The notes under the pieces are model-generated. The model ran no database searches. It had not been told where the DNA came from and worked only from the letters and a program-made list of their open reading frames with translations. This document shows positions 42,342 through 52,770 of a stretch of 64,000 bases of DNA, piece by piece. Where the stretch lies: assembly GCF_000758605.1 (NCBI RefSeq), contig NZ_CP009282.1, positions 3,348,001 to 3,412,000 of the forward strand, read 5' to 3'. How positions within the stretch are numbered: the stretch's first letter is position 1; the number at the start of each line of letters is the position of its first letter. Position numbers and translations under genes: made by a program. Origin of the DNA: Paenibacillus sp. FSL R5-0912 (GTDB taxonomy: Bacteria; Bacillota; Bacilli; Paenibacillales; Paenibacillaceae).

Positions 42342-43241
42342 ATGGAAGTGAAGAATAATAACAGTGAATATACACAGGGAATAGAAGAGGGGCATGCACC
42401 GGGAAGATGTGATCTGCATAGCCATACACAGGCTTCGGACGGTATGCAGCCTCCTGCTGAGAATGTGCGTCTGGCTTATGAGAAAGGGCTGGCGGCAGTA
42501 GCCATTACCGACCATGATACCGTAAGCGGTATTGCAGAAGCGGTGGAAGCCGGTAAGCGGCTGGGTATTACTGTAGTTCCAGGTGTAGAGATCAGCACGA
42601 GGACCGGAGGGAAAGAGATTCACGTGCTCGGCTATTATATCGATACGGAGCAGGAGCTGTTCCTGTCCCGGCTGGAACAGCAGCGGAATACCCGCCTAGG
42701 GCGAAATGAGGCAATAATAGACAAGCTTCGCGGGCTGGGGATTGAGATCAGCATGGAGCAGGTGTTATCGGGCATGGGCCGGGAGCTGAAGCCGGATGAG
42801 AGTGTCGGCCGGCCGCATATTGCCGATGAGCTGGTGCGCCTGGGAGCAGCAGCGGACATGCGGGATGCGTTTGATAAATATCTGGCTGAAGGTGCAGCGG
42901 CGTATGTATCGCCTCCACGCATCACGCCGGAAACCGCCTGCCGCTGGATACAGGAAGCGGGCGGTGCAGCGGTGCTGGCCCATCCCGGTATTTACGGGGA
43001 TGATGAACTGGTGCGGATGATCTTGGAGACCGGTGCTCTGCGCGGAATCGAGGTCTACCATTCCGATCATGGTCCGTCGGAGCATGAGCGTTATCTTGCG
43101 CTGGCTGAGGAATTCGGCCTGCTGGTCACCGGCGGCTCGGATTTCCATGGGGCGCGGCAAGGCGTGATTTTTCACGGGGATATTGGCAGTGTCCATGTAT
43201 CCACAGCTGTGCTGGAGCAGTTGAAGGCGGCCCGAGACTGA
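42342..43241 (+). CDS. PHP-domain phosphoesterase (TrpH/RNase AM-like)
   Basis: Predicted 299 aa metal-dependent hydrolase. PHP motifs in order: CDLHSHTQASDG (motif I), AITDHDTVSG (II), VVPGVEIST with HVLGYY (III), VLAHPG, and late GGSDFHG (IV). The insert of about 100 aa between motifs is the TrpH/YciV layout. Some relatives are 5'-3' exoribonucleases (RNase AM) or 3',5'-nucleotide bisphosphate phosphatases; the substrate here is unknown. GGAGGGGG lies 8 nt before the ATG. The first 20 residues are probably disordered. Confidence 0.9.
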   Translation: MEVKNNNSEYTQGIEEGHAPGRCDLHSHTQASDGMQPPAENVRLAYEKGLAAVAITDHDTVSGIAEAVEAGKRLGITVVPGVEISTRTGGKEIHVLGYYIDTEQELFLSRLEQQRNTRLGRNEAIIDKLRGLGIEISMEQVLSGMGRELKPDESVGRPHIADELVRLGAAADMRDAFDKYLAEGAAAYVSPPRITPETACRWIQEAGGAAVLAHPGIYGDDELVRMILETGALRGIEVYHSDHGPSEHERYLALAEEFGLLVTGGSDFHGARQGVIFHGDIGSVHVSTAVLEQLKAARD

Positions 43242-43332
43242 GCCTGAACCTGAATACAAAGCGATCCTCTTAAGGAAGGGCCGGCAGCCTGTGACAATAC
43301 CTGCCCTATGAAACTTGAGGGCGGCAATACCA

Positions 43333-43384
43333 CAAACAACCTCCATTCCATTGGCGATGATGCCAGTGGAATGGAGGTTGTTTG
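43333..43384. terminator. Long hairpin between the PHP gene and rqcH
   Basis: CAAACAACCTCCATTCCA pairs perfectly with TGGAATGGAGGTTGTTTG apart from one offset base, with a short inner TGG/CCA stem. Convergent flanking genes suggest a bidirectional terminator, though the T tract is short. Confidence 0.7.
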
Positions 43385-43395
43385 GTTTCCCGGGA

Positions 43396-45282
43396 CTAGC
43401 TTCGCAGAACGCTTGCCAGACCTTTGATACGCTCTTCATCCGGTGTGACGAATAGCGTCCGCTGATGATCGTAGATGACGAAGCCCGGTTTCGCTCCGCT
43501 GGGCTTGCGGACATGCCGGATCAGGGTGCAGTCTACCGGAACGCTGCTCGACTGCTTGGCCTGGCTGAAGTAGGCGGCGAGCTGTGCAGCTTCTTCCAGG
43601 GTGGCATCGCCGAATTCCTCGCTGCGGATGACCACATGCGAACCCGGAATGTCTTTGGTGTGCAGCCAGGTATCGTTTGCTGAAGCCAGCCGGTTGGTGA
43701 CATATTCGTTCTGGAGATTGTTTTTGCCGACATAGATATCTATGCCTTCGGAAGAGGTGAACACCTGCAGGGTAGGGCGGGTCGCCTTCTTCTTCTTTTT
43801 GCCCTTTTTGCTGCGGTCACGCAGGTAGCCCTGGCTTACCAGCTCCTCACGGATTTCCTCTATGTCATTCAGGGAGGCGTGGGCGAGCTGCTGCTGCAGC
43901 GTCTCCATGTAGGCAATTTCCTCATGGGTCTTGAGCAACTGTTCGCCGATGACCCGCAGGCTGTTCTTATATTTGTTGTATTTCTTGAAATAGCGCTGCG
44001 CATTGTCCGTAGGACTTAACAGCGGATCTAGCGGAACCGTGATTTCTGCCTGATTCTCATCGTAATAGTTTACTAGCTTTGCCGTCTTATCCCCTTTGTT
44101 CAAAGTATGCAGGGATGCGAACAGCAGCTCACCCCAGATCCGGAACTGGTCGGCGTCCTGGGCCTCGTCCAGATCCTTCTGCAGATTGGCAAGCTTCTTG
44201 ATGTTTTTGCCTCGCTCATTGCCGAGGAAACGGATCAGGTCGCTTACCCGCTGCTTCACGGTATCCTTCTCCGCTTTATCCCCGTAATAATCCTCCAGAC
44301 ACGTGCTGATGGAGCTGTACTGCTTCACATTCCCGCCCATCAGTTTCAGCGGTATGGCGGAAAAGATCGGTTTGCCTTTGGCATTCAAGCCGGAGATCGG
44401 CGAGAACTGCAGCTCCCTTACCGGCTCCATTACGGAATCGAAGGCTTCCCACAGCTGCTCCGGATGTCTTGCCCCGCTGCTGAACTCCAGGGCTCCGCCA
44501 CCGAGCTCCTGATACCGGAGGACAATCTCTCCGGCAATGAGCGGACTCAGGCCGCTCCAAGCATGAACCAGCCAGCCCGCGGGGTCGGCTGAAGGGGCGG
44601 GGCCGCCGGAGCCGTCGATTTTCGGTTCTTCCAGAGAGGCCAGAAGCCCCGCGATCTCGCCTTCAATCATATCCTCTTCAGGTTCTTCCGGATGCTCGGC
44701 CGCGTACAGAGCTGCTTCTTCGGCCGAAGCCATCAGGGCAATGAAATCCGCACGACCGGTGCTGAGCGGATTCAGCTTATGCTGCTGCGGCGGTTCGGTA
44801 TAGGCCGCTCCCGGCATAACGACCCGGTAGCTGCTGATCGACGGGGTGACATGATGAATCCCGTCGATAATCGTGCCTGTGGACAACTCAGTCAGAATGA
44901 TGTTGCTGTGGCGTCCCATCAGCTCGATGATGATCTTTTTGGCGGAGACATCGCCCAGCTCATCCCGGGTTCTGATTGTAATATGAATAATCCGCTCCAT
45001 GCCTACCTGCGTGATGCTCTCAATGGTGCCGCCTTCACAATGCTTGCGCATCAGCATGCAGAACATTGGCGCTTCCGCCGGATTGATAGTGCTTCTCTCG
45101 GTCAGATGCAGCCGGGGGTAGGTCGGATTCGCTGACAGCAGCAGCTTGCCGCCGCCGCCCGCGCCGCGCAGGGTGAAGATCAGGTCATGTGTGCTGGGTT
45201 GATATATTTTGCCGACGCGTGCACCGATGAAGGATTGAAGCTCATGCACGATCGCTTTGGTAACGATGCCGTCTAATGCCAT
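43396..45282 (-). CDS. rqcH: Rqc2/NEMF homologue RqcH (NFACT protein)
   Basis: Predicted 628 aa protein that binds stalled 60S-like 50S-peptidyl-tRNA and recruits Ala-tRNA to build C-terminal alanine tails for degradation. NFACT-N (MALDGIVTKAIVHEL...), a helix-hairpin-helix part, a coiled coil (about 330-450), a basic KKGKKKKK stretch and NFACT-R (NDTWLHTKDIPGSHVVIR) follow in order. The Asp-Arg pair reported as important in B. subtilis is Glu96-Arg97 here (VGMERI). The ATG at 45282 has AGGAG 9 nt upstream; a longer frame is not supported. It is divergent from the ATPase gene, as yloA is near yloB. Confidence 0.93.
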   Translation of the reverse strand: MALDGIVTKAIVHELQSFIGARVGKIYQPSTHDLIFTLRGAGGGGKLLLSANPTYPRLHLTERSTINPAEAPMFCMLMRKHCEGGTIESITQVGMERIIHITIRTRDELGDVSAKKIIIELMGRHSNIILTELSTGTIIDGIHHVTPSISSYRVVMPGAAYTEPPQQHKLNPLSTGRADFIALMASAEEAALYAAEHPEEPEEDMIEGEIAGLLASLEEPKIDGSGGPAPSADPAGWLVHAWSGLSPLIAGEIVLRYQELGGGALEFSSGARHPEQLWEAFDSVMEPVRELQFSPISGLNAKGKPIFSAIPLKLMGGNVKQYSSISTCLEDYYGDKAEKDTVKQRVSDLIRFLGNERGKNIKKLANLQKDLDEAQDADQFRIWGELLFASLHTLNKGDKTAKLVNYYDENQAEITVPLDPLLSPTDNAQRYFKKYNKYKNSLRVIGEQLLKTHEEIAYMETLQQQLAHASLNDIEEIREELVSQGYLRDRSKKGKKKKKATRPTLQVFTSSEGIDIYVGKNNLQNEYVTNRLASANDTWLHTKDIPGSHVVIRSEEFGDATLEEAAQLAAYFSQAKQSSSVPVDCTLIRHVRKPSGAKPGFVIYDHQRTLFVTPDEERIKGLASVLRS

Positions 45283-45473
45283 GATAAAGTTCTCCTGTCG
45301 CCTAAAAATAATGTACTCCCCCCTATGATGCCATACTTTCACTCGTTCGCGCAAAAGGAGAAACCGGATGCGGTGATAATTTGGGACGACCATGAATACA
45401 CTTGGACATGAACAGGTGGAAAAGCTGTGCGCCGCCGGAAGTCAAGAAACGACCGGGAGGGGAAAGATAAGTC

Positions 45474-48284
45474 ATGGAACAAAAAAGTTGGCACCGCCTC
45501 GGTGCAGAGGAGCTGCAGGAGATGTTCGGCGTTCATCCGGAAGCGGGTCTGAGCGCTGAGGCTGCTGCAGAGAGACGTAAAGAGAGCGGGTACAATGAGC
45601 TGTCGGAGGGCAAAAAGGTATCGCCTGTTACGCTCATGCTCAATCAATTCAAGGATTTCATGGTGCTGGTGCTGATGGGTGCGACACTGGTATCCGGCCT
45701 ACTGGGCGAATATCTCGATGCGATTACGATTATTGCCATTATTCTGCTTAACGGGGTACTCGGTTTCGTACAGGAGTTCCGCGCTGAGCGTTCGCTCAGG
45801 GCACTGAAACAGCTGTCTGCCCCGTCTGCCAAGGTATTGCGCGGCGGGAAGCAGGAAGTGATTGCAGCCAAAATGCTGGTGCCCGGTGATATCGTCCTGC
45901 TGGAGAGTGGAGACCGTATCCCTGCGGATGTCCGCTGGCTGCAGTGCAGCGCCCTCTACGCCGAGGAATCGGCACTGACGGGGGAATCCTTACCGGTCTC
46001 CAAGCATGCGGAGGTGATTCATGCCGAAGAGATCCCGCTTGGCGACCAGAAGAATATCGGCTTCATGGGCACGATGGTAACCCGGGGAACAGGCCGGGCG
46101 GTCGTCGTCCGCACCGGCATGAATACCGAGATGGGCAAGATTGCCGACCTGATCCAGAATACCGAAACCCAGGAAACGCCGCTGCAGCACCGTCTGGAGC
46201 AGCTTGGCAAGATTCTGATCTATGTCTCCCTGGGCCTCACGATTGTCGTTGTCCTTGCAGGAATCCTGCATGGACAGCCCGCACCGGCGATGTTCCTGGC
46301 AGGTGTCAGTCTGGCTGTAGCAGCCATTCCGGAAGGTCTTCCGGCGATTGTAACCATTGCTCTTGCCCTGGGTGTCCAGCGGATGATCAAGCGCAAGGCC
46401 ATCGTCCGGAAGCTGCCGTCTGTCGAGACCCTGGGCTGTGCCTCGGTCATCTGCTCGGATAAGACGGGAACGCTCACTCAGAATAAAATGACGGTAACGC
46501 GGGTGTGGAACGGCGGACGGAGTCTGGAAGTGACCGGAGAGGGTTATTCGCCTGCGGGACATGTACTCCATAAGGGCAAGCCTGTAGATCTGAAGAATGA
46601 CCAGAGTCTGCGGCGGATGCTGCAGGTAGGCGCTTTATGCAGTAATGCGGAGATTTTTGAGACTGTCGCCGATACACGCGGCAAGAAGAAGGGCAAAGGC
46701 GCGGAAGTCGAAAAGGTTGCAGACGCCCAGTCTGTGTGGGAGCTTAAAGGGGATCCGACCGAAGGCGCGCTGGTGACCTTGTCTGCCAAAATGGGGTTAA
46801 CCGCACAAACGCTTGCTGTTACCTATACCCGGGAAACAGAATTTCCATTTGATTCTGAACGCAAGCTGATGTCTGTGATCGTCAGCCATCCCGGCGGACG
46901 GATGATCTGCACCAAGGGCGCGCCTGATGTGCTGCTGAATTGCTGCTCCTATATGCTGTGGGAAGGCGGAGTGGTTCCTTGTACGCCAACCTTGCGCCAG
47001 AAGGTGCTGGAGGCCAATGAGGAAATGGCCGGAGGTGCGCTGCGCGTACTGGGGATGGCGTACCGCGAGATGCGTACCGGAGAAGTGGCCGGCAGCGAGA
47101 AAGAAGCGGAATGCCAGCTTGTCTTCGTAGGGCTTGCCGGAATGATTGACCCGCCGCGCCGTGAAGTGCGCGATGCGATTCAAGTTACCCGCCGGGCCGG
47201 AATCAAAACAGTGATGATTACCGGAGACCATGGAACGACTGCGGAAGCCATTGCCCATCAGCTCGGCATTCTGCAGAGGGGGGGCACTGTCCTAACCGGC
47301 AGCCAGCTTACCCGGATGGACGATGATGCACTCGACAAAGTGTCTGATAACGTCTATGTATACGCCCGGGTATCTCCCGAGCATAAGCTGCGGATTATCA
47401 AGTCGCTTCAGCGCCAGGGCCATGTGGTGGCGATGACCGGGGATGGTGTGAACGATGCTCCGGCAATCAAGGCGGCCGATATCGGAATCTCCATGGGTAT
47501 CACCGGCACGGATGTAACCAAAGAAGCATCATCACTTATCTTAGGGGATGACAATTTCTCGACGATTGTTGCAGCCATTGAAGAAGGCCGGAATATCTAT
47601 GAGAACATCCGCAAGTTTATCCGCTATCTGCTGGCTTCGAATGTCGGCGAGATTCTGACGATGTTCTTCGCCATGATGCTGGGGCTGCCGCTGCCGCTGG
47701 TGCCGATCCAGATACTCTGGGTCAACCTGGTCACAGACGGGCTGCCGGCTATGGCGCTTGGGGTAGATCAGCCGGAGAAGGATTTAATGGAGCACAAGCC
47801 GCGCGGAGCCAAGGAAAATATCTTTGCCCGCCGTCTGGGCTGGAAGATCGTCAGCCGCGGGCTGCTGATCGGTCTCTGCACCTTGGCCGCATTCTGGCTG
47901 ACGCTGCGCATTGCTCCGGATAATGCACAGCAGCTGGTGCGGGCGCAGTCGGTTGCATTTGCCACACTGGTTATGGCCCAGCTCATCCATGTCTTCGACT
48001 GCCGCAGCTCCCGGTCGGTATTCCACCGGAATCCGTTCCAGAACAAAGCGCTGGTGCTCGCCGTTCTGTCATCCGTGATCCTGATGCTGGCCGTAATGTA
48101 CCTGCCGTTCCTGCAGCCGGTATTCAAAACCGTCCCGCTCAGCTTCCGCGAATGGTGCCTGGTGCTTGTCATGGCCGGCGTCCCGACTTTCCTGATGGGT
48201 GCGGGCAGCGTCTGGGGCGGCAAGAAGAACCGCAGCCGCAGCGGTGGACGGCAAATGATAAAAAGTACAAAGTTTTCGGCATAA
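45474..48284 (+). CDS. P-type Ca2+-transporting ATPase (SERCA-like, YloB)
   Basis: Integral membrane pump of 936 aa, type IIA. N-terminal cation-ATPase domain, TGES (169-172), the ion-site helix PEGLP (286-290), phosphorylated Asp329 in CSDKTGTLT, the nucleotide site [15 protein letters not shown], and a C-terminal six-helix group with [15 protein letters not shown]. Membrane helices carry the acids usual in Ca2+ pumps. GGGGAAAG precedes the ATG. It is the counterpart of B. subtilis yloB, which follows yloA. It probably exports Ca2+. Confidence 0.93.
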   Translation: MEQKSWHRLGAEELQEMFGVHPEAGLSAEAAAERRKESGYNELSEGKKVSPVTLMLNQFKDFMVLVLMGATLVSGLLGEYLDAITIIAIILLNGVLGFVQEFRAERSLRALKQLSAPSAKVLRGGKQEVIAAKMLVPGDIVLLESGDRIPADVRWLQCSALYAEESALTGESLPVSKHAEVIHAEEIPLGDQKNIGFMGTMVTRGTGRAVVVRTGMNTEMGKIADLIQNTETQETPLQHRLEQLGKILIYVSLGLTIVVVLAGILHGQPAPAMFLAGVSLAVAAIPEGLPAIVTIALALGVQRMIKRKAIVRKLPSVETLGCASVICSDKTGTLTQNKMTVTRVWNGGRSLEVTGEGYSPAGHVLHKGKPVDLKNDQSLRRMLQVGALCSNAEIFETVADTRGKKKGKGAEVEKVADAQSVWELKGDPTEGALVTLSAKMGLTAQTLAVTYTRETEFPFDSERKLMSVIVSHPGGRMICTKGAPDVLLNCCSYMLWEGGVVPCTPTLRQKVLEANEEMAGGALRVLGMAYREMRTGEVAGSEKEAECQLVFVGLAGMIDPPRREVRDAIQVTRRAGIKTVMITGDHGTTAEAIAHQLGILQRGGTVLTGSQLTRMDDDALDKVSDNVYVYARVSPEHKLRIIKSLQRQGHVVAMTGDGVNDAPAIKAADIGISMGITGTDVTKEASSLILGDDNFSTIVAAIEEGRNIYENIRKFIRYLLASNVGEILTMFFAMMLGLPLPLVPIQILWVNLVTDGLPAMALGVDQPEKDLMEHKPRGAKENIFARRLGWKIVSRGLLIGLCTLAAFWLTLRIAPDNAQQLVRAQSVAFATLVMAQLIHVFDCRSSRSVFHRNPFQNKALVLAVLSSVILMLAVMYLPFLQPVFKTVPLSFREWCLVLVMAGVPTFLMGAGSVWGGKKNRSRSGGRQMIKSTKFSA

Positions 48285-48396
48285 AATCAATAGCATCACT
48301 CCACTCCTTTAAGGTATGCTGGTTACACTGGGAAGCTTGGTTTATGATGAACCGGCTGGCATATTTCAAACAAAACTTTTAGGAGTGGACGATACA

Positions 48397-49233
48397 ATGG
48401 AATTTACTAAGATGCACGGACTAGGCAATGACTTTATAGTTGTATTCGGCGAGGATGAGCTGCCGGGCAATGCTTCGGAGCTGGCAATTACGCTGTGCAA
48501 CCGGTTCTTCGGCATCGGCGCTGACGGTCTGGTGTATATTCTGCCTTCAGAGCGCGGTGATTATATGATGCGTATCATGAACTCTGACGGCTCGGAAGCC
48601 GAGCAATGCGGCAATGCCATCCGCTGTGTCTCCAAATATGTGTATGAGCACGGACTGGTGGAATCGGAGCAGATTGTGATTGAAACGATTGGTGCCGGTG
48701 AACAGAAAGTGTCCCTGAAGGTAAAAGATGGTGTAGTGGAGACTGTTACAGTGGATATGGGCGAGCCGGTATTGTCAGGACTGCAGATTCCTGTAGCTAT
48801 CGATGCAGAGCCTGTGCTGGATCAGCCGATCGAGGCGGACGGAACGGAATTCAAATTCACTGCCGTATCCATGGGTAATCCGCATGCGGTCATTTATGTA
48901 GACGATGCAGTATCCTTCGACCTAGGCACATGGGGACCGAAGCTGGAGGTTCACCCGCTCTTCCCGCGCAAAGTAAATGTGGAGTTCGCTACCGTTGTGG
49001 ACCGCGGACATGTGGATATGCGTGTCTGGGAGCGCGGCGCCGGACCTACACTGGCCTGCGGAACCGGAGCCTGTGCCACTCTGGTCTCCTCCGTACTGAA
49101 CGGGGTAACGGACCGTTCAGCCTGGATCAGCCTGAAGGGCGGCGACCTGTTCATCGAGTGGGATGAGGAAGATAACCATGTGTATATGACGGGTCCTGCA
49201 CAGGTGGTGTATACCGGGTCGGTGGATATTTAA
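48397..49233 (+). CDS. dapF: Diaminopimelate epimerase
   Basis: Cofactor-free epimerase of 278 aa converting LL- to meso-diaminopimelate for lysine and peptidoglycan. Catalytic Cys71 lies in EQCGNAIRC and Cys221 in LACGTGAC. The start MEFTKMHGLGNDF is diagnostic. ATG 48397 has AGGAGTG 9 nt upstream; the frame is open further but without a site. It sits between the Ca2+ pump and an accessory pair, a position not shared with B. subtilis. Confidence 0.97.
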   Translation: MEFTKMHGLGNDFIVVFGEDELPGNASELAITLCNRFFGIGADGLVYILPSERGDYMMRIMNSDGSEAEQCGNAIRCVSKYVYEHGLVESEQIVIETIGAGEQKVSLKVKDGVVETVTVDMGEPVLSGLQIPVAIDAEPVLDQPIEADGTEFKFTAVSMGNPHAVIYVDDAVSFDLGTWGPKLEVHPLFPRKVNVEFATVVDRGHVDMRVWERGAGPTLACGTGACATLVSSVLNGVTDRSAWISLKGGDLFIEWDEEDNHVYMTGPAQVVYTGSVDI

Positions 49234-49264
49234 TCTGTCTGACCCAATTAAAGATCAACACTAT

Positions 49265-49311
49265 AAGAGCTATTCTCAAGTGGAATATTCACTTGGAAAT
49301 AGCTCTTTTTT
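49265..49311 (+). terminator. Terminator after dapF
   Basis: AAGAGCTATT / AATAGCTCTT outer stem with inner CAAGTG/CACTTG, followed by six T. The 49312-49484 stretch before the next gene is AT-rich and holds no gene. Confidence 0.88.
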
Positions 49312-49484
49312 CGTATTTATGTAGAGAGTTAACTTATGTACTATAGGATAACATTCTTATTGTTGAATAAAGTCGAATAAGTGCAGGAAAAAACAACTGG
49401 ACCAACCGATATAGAGTATAAGTTTCTTACAATTAAAGAAATTTACTTTCCAGACATTGATTAGTATTAGAGAGGCGGGCATTC

Positions 49485-50801
49485 ATGAAACACAAAAAAC
49501 ACAAACCAACACGTATTTCAGCAATTTTATTAACCTTTGTGATGTTCATATCACTTGTGGGCTGTGCTGGGAAAGGGAACGAAGAAGAACAGAAGTCGGA
49601 TGAACCAATCACATTGAATTTTATGTGGTGGGGGAAACCAACCCGTAAGGAGATCACGTTAAAGGTTATTGAGATGTTTGAGAAAGAGAATCCCAATATA
49701 AAAATAAAAACAGAGGATTACTCTTCAACTGCCGAGGTAGCCCAAAAGTTAGCGATCGATACCGCTGAGCAAAAAACACCGGATATTATGCAGACAGACT
49801 ATAATTTTGCTTTCAATTATGTCACGCATAACTTAATCGAGCCGCTCGAACCATATATAAAATCCAAGATTCTTGATCTGTCCGATGTGGATAAATCCTA
49901 TCTGGCCTCCGGACAGTATGAGGGGAAGCAGTATGGCATCCCCATGGGATCGAATGCTCTCGGAATTGCATATGACCCTGCTATGTTTGAACAGTATGGC
50001 ATAGAGCTGCTTCAAGATTCGTATTCTATTCAGGATCTGCAACAAACCATGCAGCAATTTAAAGACAAGGTGGAAACCCCGGGTTTTTATCCTCTGTATG
50101 CGATGTTTGATTTGCCTTACTGGTTCAGAATGAACGGCGAATCCTTTTACAATAAAGAAAAAACGGGTCTTGGTTTCAAAGATGCCACGCTGGTTGAATA
50201 TCTGACCTTGACGAAAACATGGCTGGATCAGGGGCTTCTGAACCCCGGTACGAATTCATCCTCTGATGAGAAAAATGCGCTGGCAACCGGGAAAGCCGCA
50301 TTTTTACAACTTGTAAGCAACCAAATGGTTTCGAACGGTGACGAAGCGGGCAGAACCCTGAAAATCATGAACCTTCCCACGGTTGAGGGGGCTGTTGCAG
50401 AAGGGAACTTTGTGAAACCTTCCATGTTCATAATGGTATCTTCTTATTCTAAACATAAAGAAGCGGCGGTTAAATTCGTTGATTTTCTCACCAATAACAA
50501 GGAAGCGAATAACATTCTTAAGGGTGACCGAGGCGTTCCGATTGCTTCTAAAATTGCTGAAGAATTATCCGGTCAGTCCACCGAACAGGGGAAAGAACAA
50601 TATACATATATGAATTATATTGCTAAACACTCTACCCCAATCGATCCGCCGGCACCACTGTCTGATACAGTTGTTCAAAATGCTCTGAAAATCATACAAA
50701 AAAACCTGTATGCCGGCAGTATTACACCAGAGGCGGCTGCAAGCACGTTCAGAGCACAGGCTGAAGAGATTTTGGGGCCAAGGGGGGAGGGAAACAAGTG
50801 A
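49485..50801 (+). CDS. Extracellular solute-binding lipoprotein (family 1)
   Basis: Predicted 438 aa lipoprotein with lipobox SLVGC (Cys27) and the fold of sugar ABC-transporter binding proteins ([52 protein letters not shown]). It probably binds a sugar or oligosaccharide. No permease or ATPase gene is near. The stop overlaps the GTG start of a chemoreceptor by 4 nt, which suggests it presents ligand to that receptor. Codon use is more AT-rich than in neighbouring genes, and the pair interrupts an otherwise conserved block, consistent with transfer. AGAGAGGCGGG precedes the ATG. Confidence 0.9.
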   Translation: MKHKKHKPTRISAILLTFVMFISLVGCAGKGNEEEQKSDEPITLNFMWWGKPTRKEITLKVIEMFEKENPNIKIKTEDYSSTAEVAQKLAIDTAEQKTPDIMQTDYNFAFNYVTHNLIEPLEPYIKSKILDLSDVDKSYLASGQYEGKQYGIPMGSNALGIAYDPAMFEQYGIELLQDSYSIQDLQQTMQQFKDKVETPGFYPLYAMFDLPYWFRMNGESFYNKEKTGLGFKDATLVEYLTLTKTWLDQGLLNPGTNSSSDEKNALATGKAAFLQLVSNQMVSNGDEAGRTLKIMNLPTVEGAVAEGNFVKPSMFIMVSSYSKHKEAAVKFVDFLTNNKEANNILKGDRGVPIASKIAEELSGQSTEQGKEQYTYMNYIAKHSTPIDPPAPLSDTVVQNALKIIQKNLYAGSITPEAAASTFRAQAEEILGPRGEGNK

Positions 50802-52513
50802 ACAGAATCCAGGGGTTATTTCAAGCAAAAAGTATAAAACAGCGGTTGTATGTAGGATTTGGGATTGTTTTGATTTTGCTGGTGTTTCTCGGAGCTACCG
50901 GATACATCTATCTCTCACAAATTAACGGAACCTATACCAGCCTCCTGGAAAAACAAGTGGCTACGATTGGCTTACTCAAAGATTTGAACACTACAATCGA
51001 ATCTGAACATGCCAATGTATCCGATTATATTATTTCCGCAGATCCGAAAAAAATGGATGGTTATGCAGCTGCACGCCTCGAATTCATGGAACATCATGCG
51101 AAGCTGGAATCACTGATAACTGATCCCGGAAATAAGCAGATTTTGGCCGGATTAGATCTGTTGCAGCTGCAATTTATTGTAATCTCCGATCAGATGATTG
51201 ACGCGAAAAATAAAGGTGAAGTAGAGAGTGTTGTTTCTATTGCGGTTAATCAAAGCGTTGTGCTTGATAAGTTTGTTGAAGTAGCCCGCAACCTGGTTAC
51301 CACAGAACAGGCTGAAGCTGATAATAGAACTGCAATGGCACAGCAACATGCCAAAGATGTGAAAGCGACAATCATAGGAATCAGTATCATATCTCTAATA
51401 GCAGCAGTGGCATCCTCTGTGCTGATCAGCAGTCAGATATCCAAGCCCATTAAGCTGCTGCAGACTGCAGCTGTCCGGATTGCTGACGGCGATTTGACAC
51501 TTAACGAGATTCATATCAAGAATAAGGATGAGCTTGGAGATTTGGCCATTTCCTTTAATCACATGTCGGGCAATCTGCGGCATCTGATTCAGGAGATCGG
51601 GTCTCATGCAGAGCAGGTTGCAGCTTCCGCTGAAGAACTGACAGCAGGTGCTGAGCAAACAAGCCAAGCCACTGAACATATTGCCCGCACTACTGAGAAT
51701 CTGGCCCAAGGTACGGATAAACAAGTGGAAAGTATAGCCGGAAGCATGAAGATGGTAAACAGGATGAATGAACAGGCATTTTTTATTGAAGAAAGTGCCT
51801 ATAGTGTGAACCAGTCCGCTATTAATGCCTCGCAAATTGTGGTTCAGGGTTCAGATGCCGTTAAATTAGCTATACTGCAAATGTCATCGATCAAGGATAA
51901 CTCTACTGAGGTTGCCGTATCTGTTAAATCCCTGGGTGAGAAATCAAAGCAAATCGGTACCATTATTAACTTTATCAATGAGATTGCAGAACAGACTCAT
52001 CTGTTGTCCTTGAATGCCTCTATCGAAGCGGCGCGTGCAGGAGAAGCAGGCCGAGGATTTGCAGTTGTAGCTTCTGAGGTGAAAAAGCTTGCTGACCAAA
52101 CCGCTATGTCAGGAAAACAGATATCTGAGGTCATCAAGAGTATACAGGCGGAGAGCGAAATCAGCGTATCCAAGGTATTGAAGGGAGAAGAAGTGGTGCT
52201 TGTGGGCATCCGTTCGGTCACTGAAGCGGTGGAAGCTTTTGGACAAATAGAATTGGCCATGAATGGTGTGACTGCTGAGATTAGTGAAGTTTCTGAGGCC
52301 TCCAAAGAAATGTCCCTTGATACCAACAATCTGGTTACAACCTTTGAAGGGATATCTGCAATTGTTAATGCAACCTCTGATGGGACACAAAGTGTGTCAG
52401 CTTCTGCGCAGGAAACACTGGCAACGGTAGAAGAAGTCAATAGTGCATCTATGGCTCTGGCAAAAATGTCTGAAGAATTATTAGAACTGGCTGGAAAATT
52501 CAAAATTAGCTAA
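50798..52513 (+). CDS. Methyl-accepting chemotaxis protein
   Basis: Predicted 571 aa receptor. TM1 at about 17-38, an extracellular four-helix-bundle-like domain (about 40-187), TM2 at about 188-210 and HAMP follow. The long cytoplasmic helical hairpin has tip [19 protein letters not shown], a variant of [19 protein letters not shown] with three changes. The GTG start follows GGGGGAGGG and overlaps the binding-protein stop by 4 nt. The external domain could bind the loaded lipoprotein. A terminator follows, so the two genes form a unit. CheA/CheW contact residues look mostly kept. Confidence 0.9.
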   Translation: MNRIQGLFQAKSIKQRLYVGFGIVLILLVFLGATGYIYLSQINGTYTSLLEKQVATIGLLKDLNTTIESEHANVSDYIISADPKKMDGYAAARLEFMEHHAKLESLITDPGNKQILAGLDLLQLQFIVISDQMIDAKNKGEVESVVSIAVNQSVVLDKFVEVARNLVTTEQAEADNRTAMAQQHAKDVKATIIGISIISLIAAVASSVLISSQISKPIKLLQTAAVRIADGDLTLNEIHIKNKDELGDLAISFNHMSGNLRHLIQEIGSHAEQVAASAEELTAGAEQTSQATEHIARTTENLAQGTDKQVESIAGSMKMVNRMNEQAFFIEESAYSVNQSAINASQIVVQGSDAVKLAILQMSSIKDNSTEVAVSVKSLGEKSKQIGTIINFINEIAEQTHLLSLNASIEAARAGEAGRGFAVVASEVKKLADQTAMSGKQISEVIKSIQAESEISVSKVLKGEEVVLVGIRSVTEAVEAFGQIELAMNGVTAEISEVSEASKEMSLDTNNLVTTFEGISAIVNATSDGTQSVSASAQETLATVEEVNSASMALAKMSEELLELAGKFKIS

Positions 52514-52530
52514 TCCTTCATTAATTTCAC

Positions 52531-52562
52531 AGCAAGTCTCCCACTCGGAGATTTGCTTTTTT
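52531..52562 (+). terminator. Terminator after the chemoreceptor gene
   Basis: AGCAAGTCTCC / GGAGATTTGCT (one G-U-type pair) with a CACTC loop and a six-T run. Confidence 0.85.
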
Positions 52563-52616
52563 AAAATATAAGAATTTATATGTTTCACATAATAACTTAT
52601 CCTTATATTTCTCGCT

Positions 52617-52683
52617 GAAACGGTACCGTCCTAATAAAAGGCCGGCAAAGCCGTTTCCACTTGTTAAGGTCTGTTAAGACGTA
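52617..52683 (+). ncRNA. Structured RNA element, copy A (upstream of the yitJ-type gene)
   Basis: Outer stem GAAACGG/CCGTTTC (52617-52623, 52651-52657), inner stem CCGTCC/GGCCGG (52626-52631, 52640-52645) with an 8-nt loop, and a 3' bulge CAAAG. The tail has two GTTAAG boxes (52663, 52673). The same plan occurs at 56768. An AGCTTT/AAAGCT hairpin follows at about 52685-52703. No S-box motif is present. I do not recognise the class. Confidence 0.6.
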
Positions 52684-52770
52684 TAGCTTTTGCTTGCTAA
52701 AGCTTATCATCCATCCCGTTTTATGTTACATTAGTATGAAACTAATGACAGTATAGGGGAGGTTCTTGCG

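Noticed and set aside
52621..52660. T-box-like GGTACCG segment upstream of the yitJ-type gene
   Set aside because: The T-box sequence (GGTGGNACCGCG), stem I and terminator/antiterminator arrangement are missing; the segment is better explained by the two-copy element.
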